Below are positions 1-8,719 of a stretch of 64,000 nucleotides of DNA, in pieces. Position 1 is the first letter of the stretch. Every line of letters starts with the position of its first letter. Origin of the DNA: Psychromonas sp030397575 (GTDB taxonomy: Bacteria; Pseudomonadota; Gammaproteobacteria; Enterobacterales; Psychromonadaceae); assembly GCF_046250175.1 (NCBI RefSeq), contig NZ_CP176468.1; one strand, given 5' to 3'. The notes below the pieces were generated by a model. The model had not been told where the DNA came from. It saw only the letters and a list, made by a program, of their open reading frames with translations, and did not search any database. Made by a program: the position numbers and the translations under genes.

Positions 1-169
1 AGAAGGGTTAGGTTATCGCATCTTTTTGATTCGTCGATACCTTGCGATGGATGTCATTCTACCTTATGTGTTGTGGATTGCGGTATTAGCCTTTGTGATG
101 GATGCACTATTACGGTTGCTTTCTCAACGTGCTTTCCCTTGGTACCACGGTAAGCGAGGAAATGATTAA
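1..169 (+). CDS. ABC transporter permease, C-terminal end (partial)
   Basis: The frame opening at base 2 is uninterrupted to a TAA at 167-169 and encodes the last 55 residues of a membrane protein: a hydrophobic helix (VLWIAVLAFVMDALLR) followed by a short basic tail ending near RAFPWYHGKRGND. This ending is typical of TauC/SsuC-type permeases of the nitrate/sulfonate/taurine ABC family. The stop overlaps the next gene's ATG by one base, so it is translationally coupled to the ATPase. The start and the EAA loop lie outside the window. By context it is the membrane channel of the guanidine/urea-linked importer; the substrate is inferred from neighbours only. Confidence 0.8.
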   Translation, partial: EGLGYRIFLIRRYLAMDVILPYVLWIAVLAFVMDALLRLLSQRAFPWYHGKRGND

Positions 170-960
170 TGAAAAATAACATTATTGAAATGAAACAAGT
201 GTGGAAAGAATATGGTTCTACAGTGGTTTTAGAGAAGGTAGATTTAAGTGTAAAAGCCGGTGAATTTGTAAGTATTGTTGGCGCATCAGGCTGCGGTAAA
301 ACAACTTTATTAAATATGTTGTTAGGAACTGAAACACCAAGCCGTGGCAATATTTTGTTAGATGGTGAAACGATGCCCGCTGAGCCTAATGAAACACGTG
401 GCATAGTGTTTCAAAAGTACTCTGCTTTTCCACACCTCAATGCACTAGAAAATGTCATGTTAGGAGGGGAGTTTGCGGCTTCTCCATTACTAGGCAAAGT
501 CTTTTCAAAAAATAAACGTAATAAACTAAAAGCAGCGGCATTAGAAATGCTAACGGCGGTTGGGTTAGGCCATGCAGCGCAACGTTATCCTAACGAAATG
601 TCCGGCGGTATGCAGCAACGTCTAGCCATTGCACAAGCCTTAATTAAAGAACCACGTATCCTATTATTAGATGAACCTTTTGGTGCTTTAGATCCTGGTA
701 TTCGTAAAGATATGCACGAATTAATTCGTGATCTTTGGAAAAAGCGTGGCTTAACCGTATTTATGATCACGCATGATTTATCAGAAGGTTTTAGCCTAGG
801 CTCTCGTGTTTGGGTATTAGATAAACCACGTATTGATCCCCAAGCTCCCGAGCGATTCGGAGCTCAAATCGTCTACGATATCATGCTGGAAACCGGGCAA
901 GCAGTCCCCTCATCACTGCAACATTTAGTTAAAAATACAGTTACGGAAAAAACTGTTTAG
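169..960 (+). CDS. ABC transporter ATP-binding protein of a carboxylase-linked importer
   Basis: This 263-residue nucleotide-binding subunit would energise import by the upstream permease. It shows a Walker A motif (GASGCGKTT, about residues 38-46), the ABC signature (MSGGMQQRL), a Walker B (ILLLDEPFG) and the H-loop (ITHD). The family is the nitrate/sulfonate/taurine type (TauB/SsuB/NrtD). The start overlaps the permease stop by one base, and the next gene begins 9 bases after the stop. Together with the two DUF1989 proteins, the carboxylase and the hydrolase this is the usual 'urea carboxylase' operon layout, recently reassigned to guanidine use. The transported compound cannot be read from the ATPase itself. 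Confidence 0.9.
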   Translation: MKNNIIEMKQVWKEYGSTVVLEKVDLSVKAGEFVSIVGASGCGKTTLLNMLLGTETPSRGNILLDGETMPAEPNETRGIVFQKYSAFPHLNALENVMLGGEFAASPLLGKVFSKNKRNKLKAAALEMLTAVGLGHAAQRYPNEMSGGMQQRLAIAQALIKEPRILLLDEPFGALDPGIRKDMHELIRDLWKKRGLTVFMITHDLSEGFSLGSRVWVLDKPRIDPQAPERFGAQIVYDIMLETGQAVPSSLQHLVKNTVTEKTV

Positions 961-969
961 GAGAATAAA

Positions 970-1740
970 ATGCAACAAAATCAACAACCACAAAGTCGCG
1001 TTGCAGATGCGATTTATGAAGAGCATATACCCGGTGCAAGTCACTGGTCACTCGTTGTGCCAGCAGGGCATTTATTGACCGTTACTGACTTGGAGGGTGG
1101 TGCAAACGCATCCATGTTGTTTTATAACCCAAATAATTTATTAGAACGTTATAACGCGCCAGATACATTAAAAGGGCAGCACACCTTTAAACTGACACAG
1201 GGCCACTGTTTATATTCTGATATGGGAAGAATCTTCTGCTCTATTGTTAGTGATGATACGGGGTGGATTGATAGTGTCGGGGGCGTGGCTAACAAGCAAA
1301 AAGTGTTAGATAAGTGGGGCGTGCGTGATTATCAAGGTGACCACAATAACTGGTTACAAAATGGCTATGATAGTTTGTTAGTAGAAGTTGCTAAATATGG
1401 ATTAGGAAAACGCGACCTTGCTGCCAATATCAATGTTTTTAGCAAAGTGACTACCGATGACCAAGGCGACTTAAATTTTGTTGAACAGCACAGTAAAGCT
1501 GGTGATAGTGTTGGATTGCGTTTTGAAATTGATACTTTGGTGGTTATTTCAACTTGTCCGCATCCTATGAATCCAAGTAATAAATACCCAAATTTACCTG
1601 TTTTATTATCAGTCAGTAAAGCTGCGCCTATTGCCGATGATGACCTTTGTGCAAATCTATGTGGAGAAAATACACGTGGATTTGAAAATAACCGTCGCTA
1701 TCAGTGCGAACACACTCACACACACACTGTAGGAGCATAA
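970..1740 (+). CDS. DUF1989 urea carboxylase-associated protein (carboxyguanidine deiminase subunit, first gene)
   Basis: This 256-residue protein belongs to the DUF1989/UAAP family. Visible family features are the N-terminal barrel segment with DLEGGANASMLFYNP, then LLERYNAPDTLK, and a C-terminal stretch STCPHPMNPS followed by a Cys-rich end (CANLCGEN). Family members of this pair, once called urea carboxylase-associated proteins 1 and 2, have been shown to form a heteromeric carboxyguanidine deiminase (CgdAB) that converts carboxyguanidine to allophanate. A ribosome site AGGAG lies just before the ATG at 970. The His-rich tail ends 2 bases before the next ATG. The family call is firm; which Cgd subunit it is was not decided. 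Confidence 0.85.
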   Translation: MQQNQQPQSRVADAIYEEHIPGASHWSLVVPAGHLLTVTDLEGGANASMLFYNPNNLLERYNAPDTLKGQHTFKLTQGHCLYSDMGRIFCSIVSDDTGWIDSVGGVANKQKVLDKWGVRDYQGDHNNWLQNGYDSLLVEVAKYGLGKRDLAANINVFSKVTTDDQGDLNFVEQHSKAGDSVGLRFEIDTLVVISTCPHPMNPSNKYPNLPVLLSVSKAAPIADDDLCANLCGENTRGFENNRRYQCEHTHTHTVGA

Positions 1741-1742
1741 TT

Positions 1743-2381
1743 ATGATCGCTGAAAGTCCACTACAAGCTGAACAAGCGGTACGTCGCGATATCGTTCCTG
1801 CCGGTGATTACTACATGAAAGTAGTGAAAGCAGGACAAACCTTACGTATTTTAGATTTAGAAGGAAACCAAGCCGCTGATACCTTATTTTATAATGCTAA
1901 GGATCCAAGTGAGCGTTACAGCGCAATGGATACGATTCGCGAGCAAGGGAATGTATACCTCACAGCGGGTACCAAACTACTATCGAACGATGGTAATACT
2001 CTGCTAGAAATTACTGCTGATACCTGTGGTCGTCACGATACATTAGGCGGTGCATGTGCAACGGAAAGTAATACCGTACGTTACTCGCTAGAGAAAAAGT
2101 GCATGCATGCTTGTCGTGATAGTTGGTTATTAGCGGTTGCTGAGAACCCACAATATGGTTTAAGCAAGCGGGATATTACCCATAACATTAACTTCTTCAT
2201 GAATGTACCTGTAACCAAAGAGGGCGGGCTAACCTTTGAAGATGGTATCAGTGGTGCTGGTAAGTATGTTGAAATGAAAGCAGAAATGGACGTGATCGTA
2301 TTATTATCTAACTGCCCTCAGTTAAATAATCCATGTAATGCTTACAATCCAACTCCTGTAGAAATGTTGGTGTGGGACTAA
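1743..2381 (+). CDS. DUF1989 urea carboxylase-associated protein (carboxyguanidine deiminase subunit, second gene)
   Basis: This 212-residue DUF1989 paralogue is homologous to its upstream neighbour: the matching segment reads DLEGNQAADTLFYNA and the metal-site-like C-terminus is NCPQLNNPCNAYNPTP. The ATG at 1743 is chosen because AGGAG sits about 8 bases upstream and the protein then begins MIAESPLQAEQ like its family. A longer in-frame reading from 1704 would overlap the previous gene. It probably forms the carboxyguanidine deiminase with the preceding protein, acting in the cytosol between the carboxylase and allophanate hydrolase. A riboswitch follows it, so its expression may be set separately from that of the carboxylase. 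Confidence 0.87.
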   Translation: MIAESPLQAEQAVRRDIVPAGDYYMKVVKAGQTLRILDLEGNQAADTLFYNAKDPSERYSAMDTIREQGNVYLTAGTKLLSNDGNTLLEITADTCGRHDTLGGACATESNTVRYSLEKKCMHACRDSWLLAVAENPQYGLSKRDITHNINFFMNVPVTKEGGLTFEDGISGAGKYVEMKAEMDVIVLLSNCPQLNNPCNAYNPTPVEMLVWD

Positions 2382-2420
2382 AGCTTACGCACAAATTGAT
2401 TCAATACAATCAATGAGAAT

Positions 2421-2484
2421 ACAAGGACGACCTTGTTACTAATTTCTCAGTATTAATTCGGGACGACCCGACCTGTAAAAGGTC
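2421..2484 (+). promoter_or_regulatory. Guanidine-II (mini-ykkC) riboswitch with ribosome-site hairpin
   Basis: Two hairpins with identical ACGA loops are seen: 2421-2436 (stem ACAAGG/CCTTGT, loop 2427-2430) and 2458-2471 (stem TCGGG/CCCGA, loop 2463-2466), with a 21-base linker. Paired stems with ACGR loops are the defining signature of the mini-ykkC class, now the guanidine-II riboswitch. Right after, GACCT (2470-2474) can pair with AGGTC (2480-2484), covering the AAGG ribosome site of the carboxylase ATG at 2491. This third stem shares bases 2470-2471 with hairpin 2, so ligand-stabilised hairpin 2 would compete with it and free the ribosome site. The mechanism is inferred. Confidence 0.9.
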
Positions 2485-2490
2485 ACTATT

Positions 2491-5400
2491 ATGTTTACTA
2501 AAGTATTAATTGCCAATCGTGGTGCTATCGCTTGCCGTATTATTAGAACACTCACTGCCATGGGGATCGAAAGTGTATCTATCTATAGTCAAGCAGATGC
2601 TGATAGCCTTCATGTTTCACAAGCTGACCATGCATTCTCCTTAGGGGAAGGCAATGCTAAGCAAACCTATCTTGATATGGATAAAGTGATCAACATTGCT
2701 AAACAATGTGGTGCACAGGCTATTCATCCTGGGTATGGTTTTTTAAGTGAAAATGTAGATTTTGTTGCTGCCTGTGAAGCCAATGGACTGGTGTTTTTAG
2801 GACCAACTGCTGAACAGATGTTGCAGTTTGGTCTAAAGCACCGAGCCCGTGAATTAGCAGAACAAGCAAACGTTCCATTATTGCCAGGTAGTGATTTATT
2901 AAACAGCGTAGAAGAAGCATTGCAACGTGCTGATGTAATTGGTTACCCAGTGATGTTAAAAAGTACTGCTGGTGGTGGCGGTATTGGCATGCAACGCTGC
3001 AATAGTGCTGAAGAGCTAAGCCAAGCTTACGACTCAGTTAAAAGGTTAAGTGAAAATAACTTCAGCAATAGTGCGTTGTTTTTAGAAAAGTTTATTGTGC
3101 AAGCACGTCATATTGAAGTGCAAATTTTTGGTGATGGTAAAGGCGGCGCAATCGCACTAGGTGAGCGTGATTGTTCGGCACAACGTCGTAACCAAAAGGT
3201 GATTGAAGAAAGCCCTGCACCGAATTTAAGTGAACAGCTGCGTAGCGAACTCCATCAAACAGCGACACGTCTAGCAGCGATGGTGAACTATCGTAGTGCA
3301 GGTACTGTAGAGTTTGTATTTGACCAGCAAGCACAGCAATTTTACTTCTTAGAAGTAAACACTCGTTTACAAGTAGAGCACGGTGTCACGGAAATGGTGT
3401 ACGGTGTTGACTTAGTGAATTGGATGGTTAGCTTAGCGGCTAATACCTTACCTCCAGTGGCAGAGTTGGGCAGTAACTTAGCTGTTAATGGTCATGCAAT
3501 TCAAGTACGTCTTTATGCAGAAGATGCGAATAAAGATTTCCAACCAAGTGCCGGTTTAATCAGCCATGTAAAATGGGCTACAGAAGTTGAACAAGGGCAG
3601 TTACGTATTGATCATTGGCTAGAAAGTGGGGTAGAAGTATCACCATTCTTTGACCCTATGCTAGCTAAAGTGATTTGTCATAGTGAAAACCGCTCTCTTG
3701 CATTAAATGGTTTGAAACAAGCATTATCCGACAGCCAAGTGTACGGTATTGAAAGTAACAAAGACTATTTATTGCAGCTATTAAATAACGATATTGTTGA
3801 AGCGGGCGAGTTATTAACACAAACCTTAAATCAGTTTACCTACTTACCTTGCTCTATTGATGTTTTAGCTGGAGGCACGCAAACCACTATTCAAGATTAT
3901 CCCGGACGTAAAGGCTATTGGGATGTCGGGGTACCGCCATCAGGCCCAATGGATAGCATGAGTTTTTGCTTAGGTAATACTTTATTAGGAAACGAAAAAA
4001 GTGATGCAGGATTAGAGATTACCGTCAGTGGTCCTACATTAAAGTTTAATAGTGCGACGCGATTTATTCTGACAGGGGCAACTATTCAAGCTGAGTTGGA
4101 CCAAGAGAGCATCAAAGTTGGTAAAATCATTACAGTACAAGCCGGTCAAACGCTGACTTTAGGTAATATTCAAGGTGCTGGTGCTCGAAGTTATTTAGCT
4201 GTGCAAGGTGGTATTCAATGCCCTGATTATTTAGGTAGTAAATCGACCTTTACCTTGGGGCAATTTGGCGGTCATGCAGGGCGAGCTATCCGAACTGGCG
4301 ACGTATTACATATTGAAGATTTAGCTCAAACTGCACCTGTGGAAAATAACCTAACTGCTCAATTACCTGAAATCAGCGATGACTGGACTATTCGTGTTAT
4401 TTACGGTCCTCATGGCGCGCCTGACTTTTTCCAGCCAGAAGATATCGACGCATTTTTTAATGCTACATGGAAAGTGCATTTTAACTCAAGCCGTACAGGT
4501 GTCCGTTTAATGGGACCAAAACCAAAATGGGCTCGTAATGATGGTGGGGAAGCTGGGTTACACCCATCGAATATCCACGATAACGCTTATGCAGTTGGTA
4601 CCATAGACTTTACTGGTGATATGCCGGTGATTTTAGGACCAGATGGCCCAAGCTTAGGTGGGTTTGTTTGCCCGGTCACCATCATTAAAGCAGATTTATG
4701 GAAAGTTGGTCAGCTGAAAGCTGGTGCAACCATTCGCTTCCAAGCCGTCTCTATCGAAGATGCACAACAGTTTGAACTAGCACAATTAGCGGCAATCGAA
4801 CAAGGGCAATATCTAGCACAAAAATTACCAAGTGTTTTACCAGAAAGTGCGATTATTAAACAACTTGATAAAACGGCATTAAATGAACAAGTGGTATTTC
4901 GTGCCAGTGGTGAAGACTACCTATTAGTGGAATATGGGCAACAGGTATTAGATGTTGCATTACGTTTCCGCGTGCATGCATTAATGTTGAAATTACAAAG
5001 TCTGAAACTACAAGGCATGCAAGAGTTAACACCGGGTATCCGATCGCTGCAAATTCATTACGATAATTTACAATTACCACTTAAACAGTTACTCGACATC
5101 GTTGTAGATGCTGAACAGAGCTTAGGTGATGATAGTCAACTTTCAGTGCCATCACGAATCGTTAATATCCCACTTTCTTGGGATGATTATGCGACACGTT
5201 TAGCGATTAAAAAATACGATGAATTAGTGCGCAAAGATGCACCTTGGTGCCCTGATAATATCGAGTTTATTCGTCGTATTAATGGCCTTGAGTCCGTTGA
5301 ACAAGTGAAAGAAATTGTATTCAATGCCAGTTATCTTGTGATGGGGTTAGGAGATGTCTATTTAGGCGCTCCGGTAGCAACTCCCTTAGACCCTCGTCAT

Positions 5401-6096
5401 CGTTTAGTGACTACAAAATACAACCCAGCAAGAACTTGGACGCCAGAAAATGCCGTGGGTATCGGTGGTGCTTACTTATGTGTTTATGGTATGGAAGGCC
5501 CTGGTGGTTATCAGTTTGTGGGACGCACATTACAAATGTGGAATCGTTACCGCCAAACAGAAGAGTTCAAAAAACCGTGGCTGTTACGCTTTTTTGACCA
5601 GATCCGTTTTTACCCTGTGAGTAGTGAAGAATTAACGCAAATCCGTAAAGATTTCCCACGCGGTGATTACCCCTTAAAAATCCAAGAGACCACCTTTAGC
5701 CTTGCTGAATACCAAGCACAATTAAGTGCAGATCAAGAATCGATTGTGACCTTCAAAGAAAAGCAACAACAAGCTTTTGAAGCGGAACGTCAACGTTGGC
5801 AGGAGACCGGACAAGCTAATTTCGTGGCAAAAGAGATGACACAAATCGAAACCGATATTGCCACATTAACCGAGCAGCAACGTGGAGTAGACAGCCATGT
5901 AGCTGGCAATATCTGGCAAGTTTTAGTAAAACCTGGTGAAACAGTCAAAGCAGGACAAACCCTGTTAATTTTAGAAGCAATGAAAATGGAGATAGAAGTG
6001 GTTGCGCCTGCCGATGGTAAGGTCATGAATATTGTACAAAAAGAGGGTGCACAAGTACATGCAGGGCAACGCTTAATGATTTTGGAGAAACTATAA
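2491..6096 (+). CDS. Biotin-dependent urea/guanidine carboxylase
   Basis: This 1201-residue single-chain carboxylase has an ATP-grasp biotin carboxylase domain (about 1-450; glycine-rich loop GGGGIGMQ, then FLEVNTRLQVEHGVTEMV), a KipI/KipA-type carboxyltransferase domain (about 460-1030; PPSGPMDSMSF, GPDGPSLGGF) and a C-terminal biotin carrier domain with the biotinyl lysine in EAMKME (K1165). It carboxylates urea or guanidine using ATP and bicarbonate. The guanidine-II riboswitch directly upstream and the DUF1989 pair argue for guanidine carboxylase. The length matches the bacterial enzymes, which lack the fused hydrolase of yeast urea amidolyase. The stop overlaps the next ATG by one base. 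No free urease genes are in view. Confidence 0.93.
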   Translation: MFTKVLIANRGAIACRIIRTLTAMGIESVSIYSQADADSLHVSQADHAFSLGEGNAKQTYLDMDKVINIAKQCGAQAIHPGYGFLSENVDFVAACEANGLVFLGPTAEQMLQFGLKHRARELAEQANVPLLPGSDLLNSVEEALQRADVIGYPVMLKSTAGGGGIGMQRCNSAEELSQAYDSVKRLSENNFSNSALFLEKFIVQARHIEVQIFGDGKGGAIALGERDCSAQRRNQKVIEESPAPNLSEQLRSELHQTATRLAAMVNYRSAGTVEFVFDQQAQQFYFLEVNTRLQVEHGVTEMVYGVDLVNWMVSLAANTLPPVAELGSNLAVNGHAIQVRLYAEDANKDFQPSAGLISHVKWATEVEQGQLRIDHWLESGVEVSPFFDPMLAKVICHSENRSLALNGLKQALSDSQVYGIESNKDYLLQLLNNDIVEAGELLTQTLNQFTYLPCSIDVLAGGTQTTIQDYPGRKGYWDVGVPPSGPMDSMSFCLGNTLLGNEKSDAGLEITVSGPTLKFNSATRFILTGATIQAELDQESIKVGKIITVQAGQTLTLGNIQGAGARSYLAVQGGIQCPDYLGSKSTFTLGQFGGHAGRAIRTGDVLHIEDLAQTAPVENNLTAQLPEISDDWTIRVIYGPHGAPDFFQPEDIDAFFNATWKVHFNSSRTGVRLMGPKPKWARNDGGEAGLHPSNIHDNAYAVGTIDFTGDMPVILGPDGPSLGGFVCPVTIIKADLWKVGQLKAGATIRFQAVSIEDAQQFELAQLAAIEQGQYLAQKLPSVLPESAIIKQLDKTALNEQVVFRASGEDYLLVEYGQQVLDVALRFRVHALMLKLQSLKLQGMQELTPGIRSLQIHYDNLQLPLKQLLDIVVDAEQSLGDDSQLSVPSRIVNIPLSWDDYATRLAIKKYDELVRKDAPWCPDNIEFIRRINGLESVEQVKEIVFNASYLVMGLGDVYLGAPVATPLDPRHRLVTTKYNPARTWTPENAVGIGGAYLCVYGMEGPGGYQFVGRTLQMWNRYRQTEEFKKPWLLRFFDQIRFYPVSSEELTQIRKDFPRGDYPLKIQETTFSLAEYQAQLSADQESIVTFKEKQQQAFEAERQRWQETGQANFVAKEMTQIETDIATLTEQQRGVDSHVAGNIWQVLVKPGETVKAGQTLLILEAMKMEIEVVAPADGKVMNIVQKEGAQVHAGQRLMILEKL

Positions 6097-7922
6097 TGGA
6101 CAAGTTAATGCTACAACAAAATATGAATATAGACCTGTTAAAAGCGGCTTACCGTAGTGGTGAGTTAAACGTTAAAACATTCTTAAAAGAAAAGTTAGTA
6201 CAGGCAAAAAACGATACCAGTAATGTTTGGATCAGCACCATTTCTGAAGAACAACTTGATCAGATGTTAACGGTACTTGAGTCTAAATCTATCGATGAGT
6301 TGCCATTATATGGAGTGCCATTTGCAGCTAAAGATAATATCGATTTTGCTATGTTACCCACTACCGCTGCTTGTGAAGCCTATTCATTTCAACCTACTGA
6401 GTCATCAAGTGTTGTAAAACTATTGATTGAAGCGGGAGCTATCCCACTAGGTAAAACTAACCTTGATCAGTTTGCAACGGGTTTAGTGGGTGTGCGCAGT
6501 CCTTGGGGAGCAGTGAATAATAGCTTTGATCCTGACTATGTTTCTGGAGGCTCAAGCTCTGGTAGTGCAGTTGCCGTTGCAACTGGGCAGGTTAGCTTTT
6601 CTTTAGGCACTGATACAGCGGGCTCCGGTCGTGTACCAGCCGCATTAAATAACATTGTGGGTATGAAGGCAACTAAGGGATTAATTAGTTGTACTGGTGT
6701 GGTGCCAGCCTGTAAAAGCTTAGATTGTGTGACTATTTTTGCTAACAGTACCAGTGAAGTGAATCTGGTGTTAGATATAGCATCAGAGTTAGATGCTGAT
6801 GATTGTTATTCACGTGATAATTTACTAACCAACAGTGCAGAGCATTATGATACAAATAGAACACTGACTGGTTTAAAAGTTGGAATACCTGAAGCATCAC
6901 AGTTGAATTTTTTTGGTGACTATGGTGCTCAAATGTTATTTGAAACCAGTGTTGAGCGTTTAAAAGAGGCTGGTGCAGAGATTATTATTATCAATTTCCA
7001 ACCATTTTTAGATGCGGCGAGATTACTCTATGAAGGACCTTGGGTGGCTGAACGTTATGCTGCGATTGAAGCGTTTTTTAAAGCGGATCCAACACAGTGT
7101 TTACCAGTGATACAAACTATCGTGGGCGGTGCAACGGCACATTCAGCAGTAGATACTTTTAAAGCAATGTATCGTTTACAAGCATTTAAAGTACAGTGTG
7201 ACGCTATTTTATCGGAATTAGATTGTGTATTAACCCCTACGGCAGGCACTGCTTACCGCATAAAAGAGGTTGAAGCAGACCCAATTCAACTTAATTCAAA
7301 TCTAGGTTATTACACCAACTTTATGAACCTGTTAGACTATGCCGCAATTGCGTTACCTGCTGGGTTATTGTCTTCAGGTTTACCATTTGGTATTACGCTG
7401 TTTGGCCCTGCTTTTAGTGACCGCTTGTTATTAAGTGTCGGTGCTCAATGGCAAAAAACAACCAATTTCACTTTAGGTGCGACAGCACATAAACTCAGTG
7501 ATGTTGAGCAAACATTAAGCTCAGAAGCAAAAGAAGGACAGGTTGATATAGCGGTATGTGGTGCACACCTCACTGGTTTTCCACTCAACCATCAATTGAC
7601 TGAGCGTGGGGCGTATCTAGTAAAAAGCACTAAGACATCGGCTGATTATCGTTTTTATGCGTTAGCGGGTGGTCCTCCATTTCGTCCTGGTTTAATTAGA
7701 GTAGCAGAGCAAGGTGCAGCCATTGACGTTGAAGTATGGCGTTTACCAGAAAATACTGTGGGTAGTTTTTTAACAGGCATCCCTCAACCACTAGGACTAG
7801 GTAAAATTCAACTCGCCGATGGAAGCTGGGTAACTAGTTTTATCTGTGAAGGTTATGCTATTGAATCAGCAAAAGATATTACAGAGTTTGGTGGTTGGGA
7901 AGGGTATATGGAAGTAAAGTAA
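6096..7922 (+). CDS. atzF: Allophanate hydrolase
   Basis: This 608-residue amidase-signature enzyme hydrolyses allophanate to ammonia and CO2, the last step after the carboxylase (and deiminase). Its Ser-cis-Ser-Lys machinery is visible: the lysine in PFAAKDNID, the GGSSSGSA core and the nucleophile region TDTAGSGRVPA. After the amidase fold (to about 470) comes the C-terminal domain typical of AtzF/DUR1,2 (about 480-608), ending GGWEGYMEVK. The start overlaps the carboxylase stop by one base, so both genes fall under the riboswitch. It is the last gene of the operon; no strong terminator was seen in the following 150 bases. Confidence 0.93.
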   Translation: MDKLMLQQNMNIDLLKAAYRSGELNVKTFLKEKLVQAKNDTSNVWISTISEEQLDQMLTVLESKSIDELPLYGVPFAAKDNIDFAMLPTTAACEAYSFQPTESSSVVKLLIEAGAIPLGKTNLDQFATGLVGVRSPWGAVNNSFDPDYVSGGSSSGSAVAVATGQVSFSLGTDTAGSGRVPAALNNIVGMKATKGLISCTGVVPACKSLDCVTIFANSTSEVNLVLDIASELDADDCYSRDNLLTNSAEHYDTNRTLTGLKVGIPEASQLNFFGDYGAQMLFETSVERLKEAGAEIIIINFQPFLDAARLLYEGPWVAERYAAIEAFFKADPTQCLPVIQTIVGGATAHSAVDTFKAMYRLQAFKVQCDAILSELDCVLTPTAGTAYRIKEVEADPIQLNSNLGYYTNFMNLLDYAAIALPAGLLSSGLPFGITLFGPAFSDRLLLSVGAQWQKTTNFTLGATAHKLSDVEQTLSSEAKEGQVDIAVCGAHLTGFPLNHQLTERGAYLVKSTKTSADYRFYALAGGPPFRPGLIRVAEQGAAIDVEVWRLPENTVGSFLTGIPQPLGLGKIQLADGSWVTSFICEGYAIESAKDITEFGGWEGYMEVK

Positions 7923-8080
7923 AATATTAGTACTGCTATTATAATCACAAAAATTAACGATAGAGTTATAAGCATGCTTATTATTTTTAATTAATTCACT
8001 TTAATTTGACTGTTGGTGGTAATATCTCATTAACCTAATAAATTTAGGCTATGGAGTTTATTATATATATGGAAGTTAAA

Positions 8081-8209
8081 ATGAAAAAAGTAATATTTGT
8101 TGTATTTATAACATTTAGTTTTATAGGTGGAGTTCTGGCTCACTCTGGCGGCACTGATTCAGCTGGATGTCATAGAAATAGTAAAACAGGTAATTACCAT
8201 TGCCATTAG
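8081..8209 (+). CDS. Small secreted YHYH-type protein
   Basis: This 42-codon gene begins ATG at 8081, 5 bases after a GGAAG ribosome site (an in-frame ATG at 8069 is possible but less well placed). The product has a Lys-started hydrophobic signal peptide of about 20 residues ending VLA, leaving a mature peptide of about 22 residues that begins HSGGTDSAGCHRN and ends GNYHCH. The Cys/His pattern resembles short exported proteins called YHYH-domain proteins, and it suggests metal or thiol chemistry, but no function is established. It stands alone between atzF and the L31B/L36B genes and is AT-rich. Recognition is from the signal peptide and motif only. Confidence 0.65.
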   Translation: MKKVIFVVFITFSFIGGVLAHSGGTDSAGCHRNSKTGNYHCH

Positions 8210-8372
8210 ATTGATAATAAATATGAGATGAAGGTAGTTAATTTATAAAGCTATTTTCATCTCATTTACTATTTATATAAATAGCAACTCCCCACTCTTA
8301 AACCTGTTTAAACTTATTAGTATAAACTTATCCTCCAATATACCCAGTCAGTAAGATCTAAAAATAAGTTAA

Positions 8373-8387
8373 TGATAATTATTATCA
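8373..8387. promoter_or_regulatory. Fur box (perfect 7-1-7 palindrome)
   Basis: TGATAAT-T-ATTATCA is a perfect inverted repeat identical to the 7-1-7 Fur consensus. It lies 76 bases before rpmE2 and 163 bases after the YHYH gene. Binding by Fur is inferred from the sequence; its target is most likely the rpmE2-rpmJ2 promoter, because no other start is nearby. Confidence 0.7.
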
Positions 8388-8423
8388 AAAATATCTTGCA
8401 AAAGCTGCCGCTCTAAATTAAAT

Positions 8424-8438
8424 TGTTATGTTATAACA
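8424..8438. promoter_or_regulatory. Zur box upstream of rpmE2
   Basis: TGTTATG-T-TATAACA differs by one base from the gammaproteobacterial Zur core TGTTATA-N-TATAACA and lies 25 bases before the L31B ATG. Zur control of zinc-free L31/L36 paralogues is well established, so site and target fit each other. Confidence 0.82.
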
Positions 8439-8462
8439 TATTAAATTAATTAGAGGCTTTTT

Positions 8463-8711
8463 ATGAAAGAGAATATTCACCCTAAATACCAAAAAGTGGC
8501 TTTTCACGACACATCTGTTGATAAGTACTTTATCGTCGGTTCCACTCTACAACCTAGTAAAACCGTCGAGATAGATGGACAGACGTACCCTTATTACGCG
8601 ATTGAGGTGTCAAGCGAATCTCATCCTTATTACACTGGTAAACAGACTGTTGTTGCACAGGACGGTCGCGTTGCTAAGTTTAATAATCGCTTTGGTAAAT
8701 TAAAGTCTTAG
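8463..8711 (+). CDS. rpmE2: 50S ribosomal protein L31 type B (zinc-independent)
   Basis: This 82-residue protein starts MKENIHPKYQKVAFHD, the hallmark of type B L31 (E. coli YkgM). It contains no cysteine at all, so the zinc ribbon of the usual L31 is absent; under zinc starvation it replaces the zinc form on the ribosome and frees zinc. The Zur box just upstream matches this role. rpmJ2 follows 8 bases after the stop, in an evident two-gene operon. AGAGG upstream of the ATG is the likely ribosome site. Confidence 0.95.
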   Translation: MKENIHPKYQKVAFHDTSVDKYFIVGSTLQPSKTVEIDGQTYPYYAIEVSSESHPYYTGKQTVVAQDGRVAKFNNRFGKLKS

Positions 8712-8719
8712 GGGGCAAG

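Noticed and set aside
54..404. A 116-codon minus-strand frame at the left edge
   Set aside because: It lies antisense to the ABC permease and ATPase genes, which show clear motifs.
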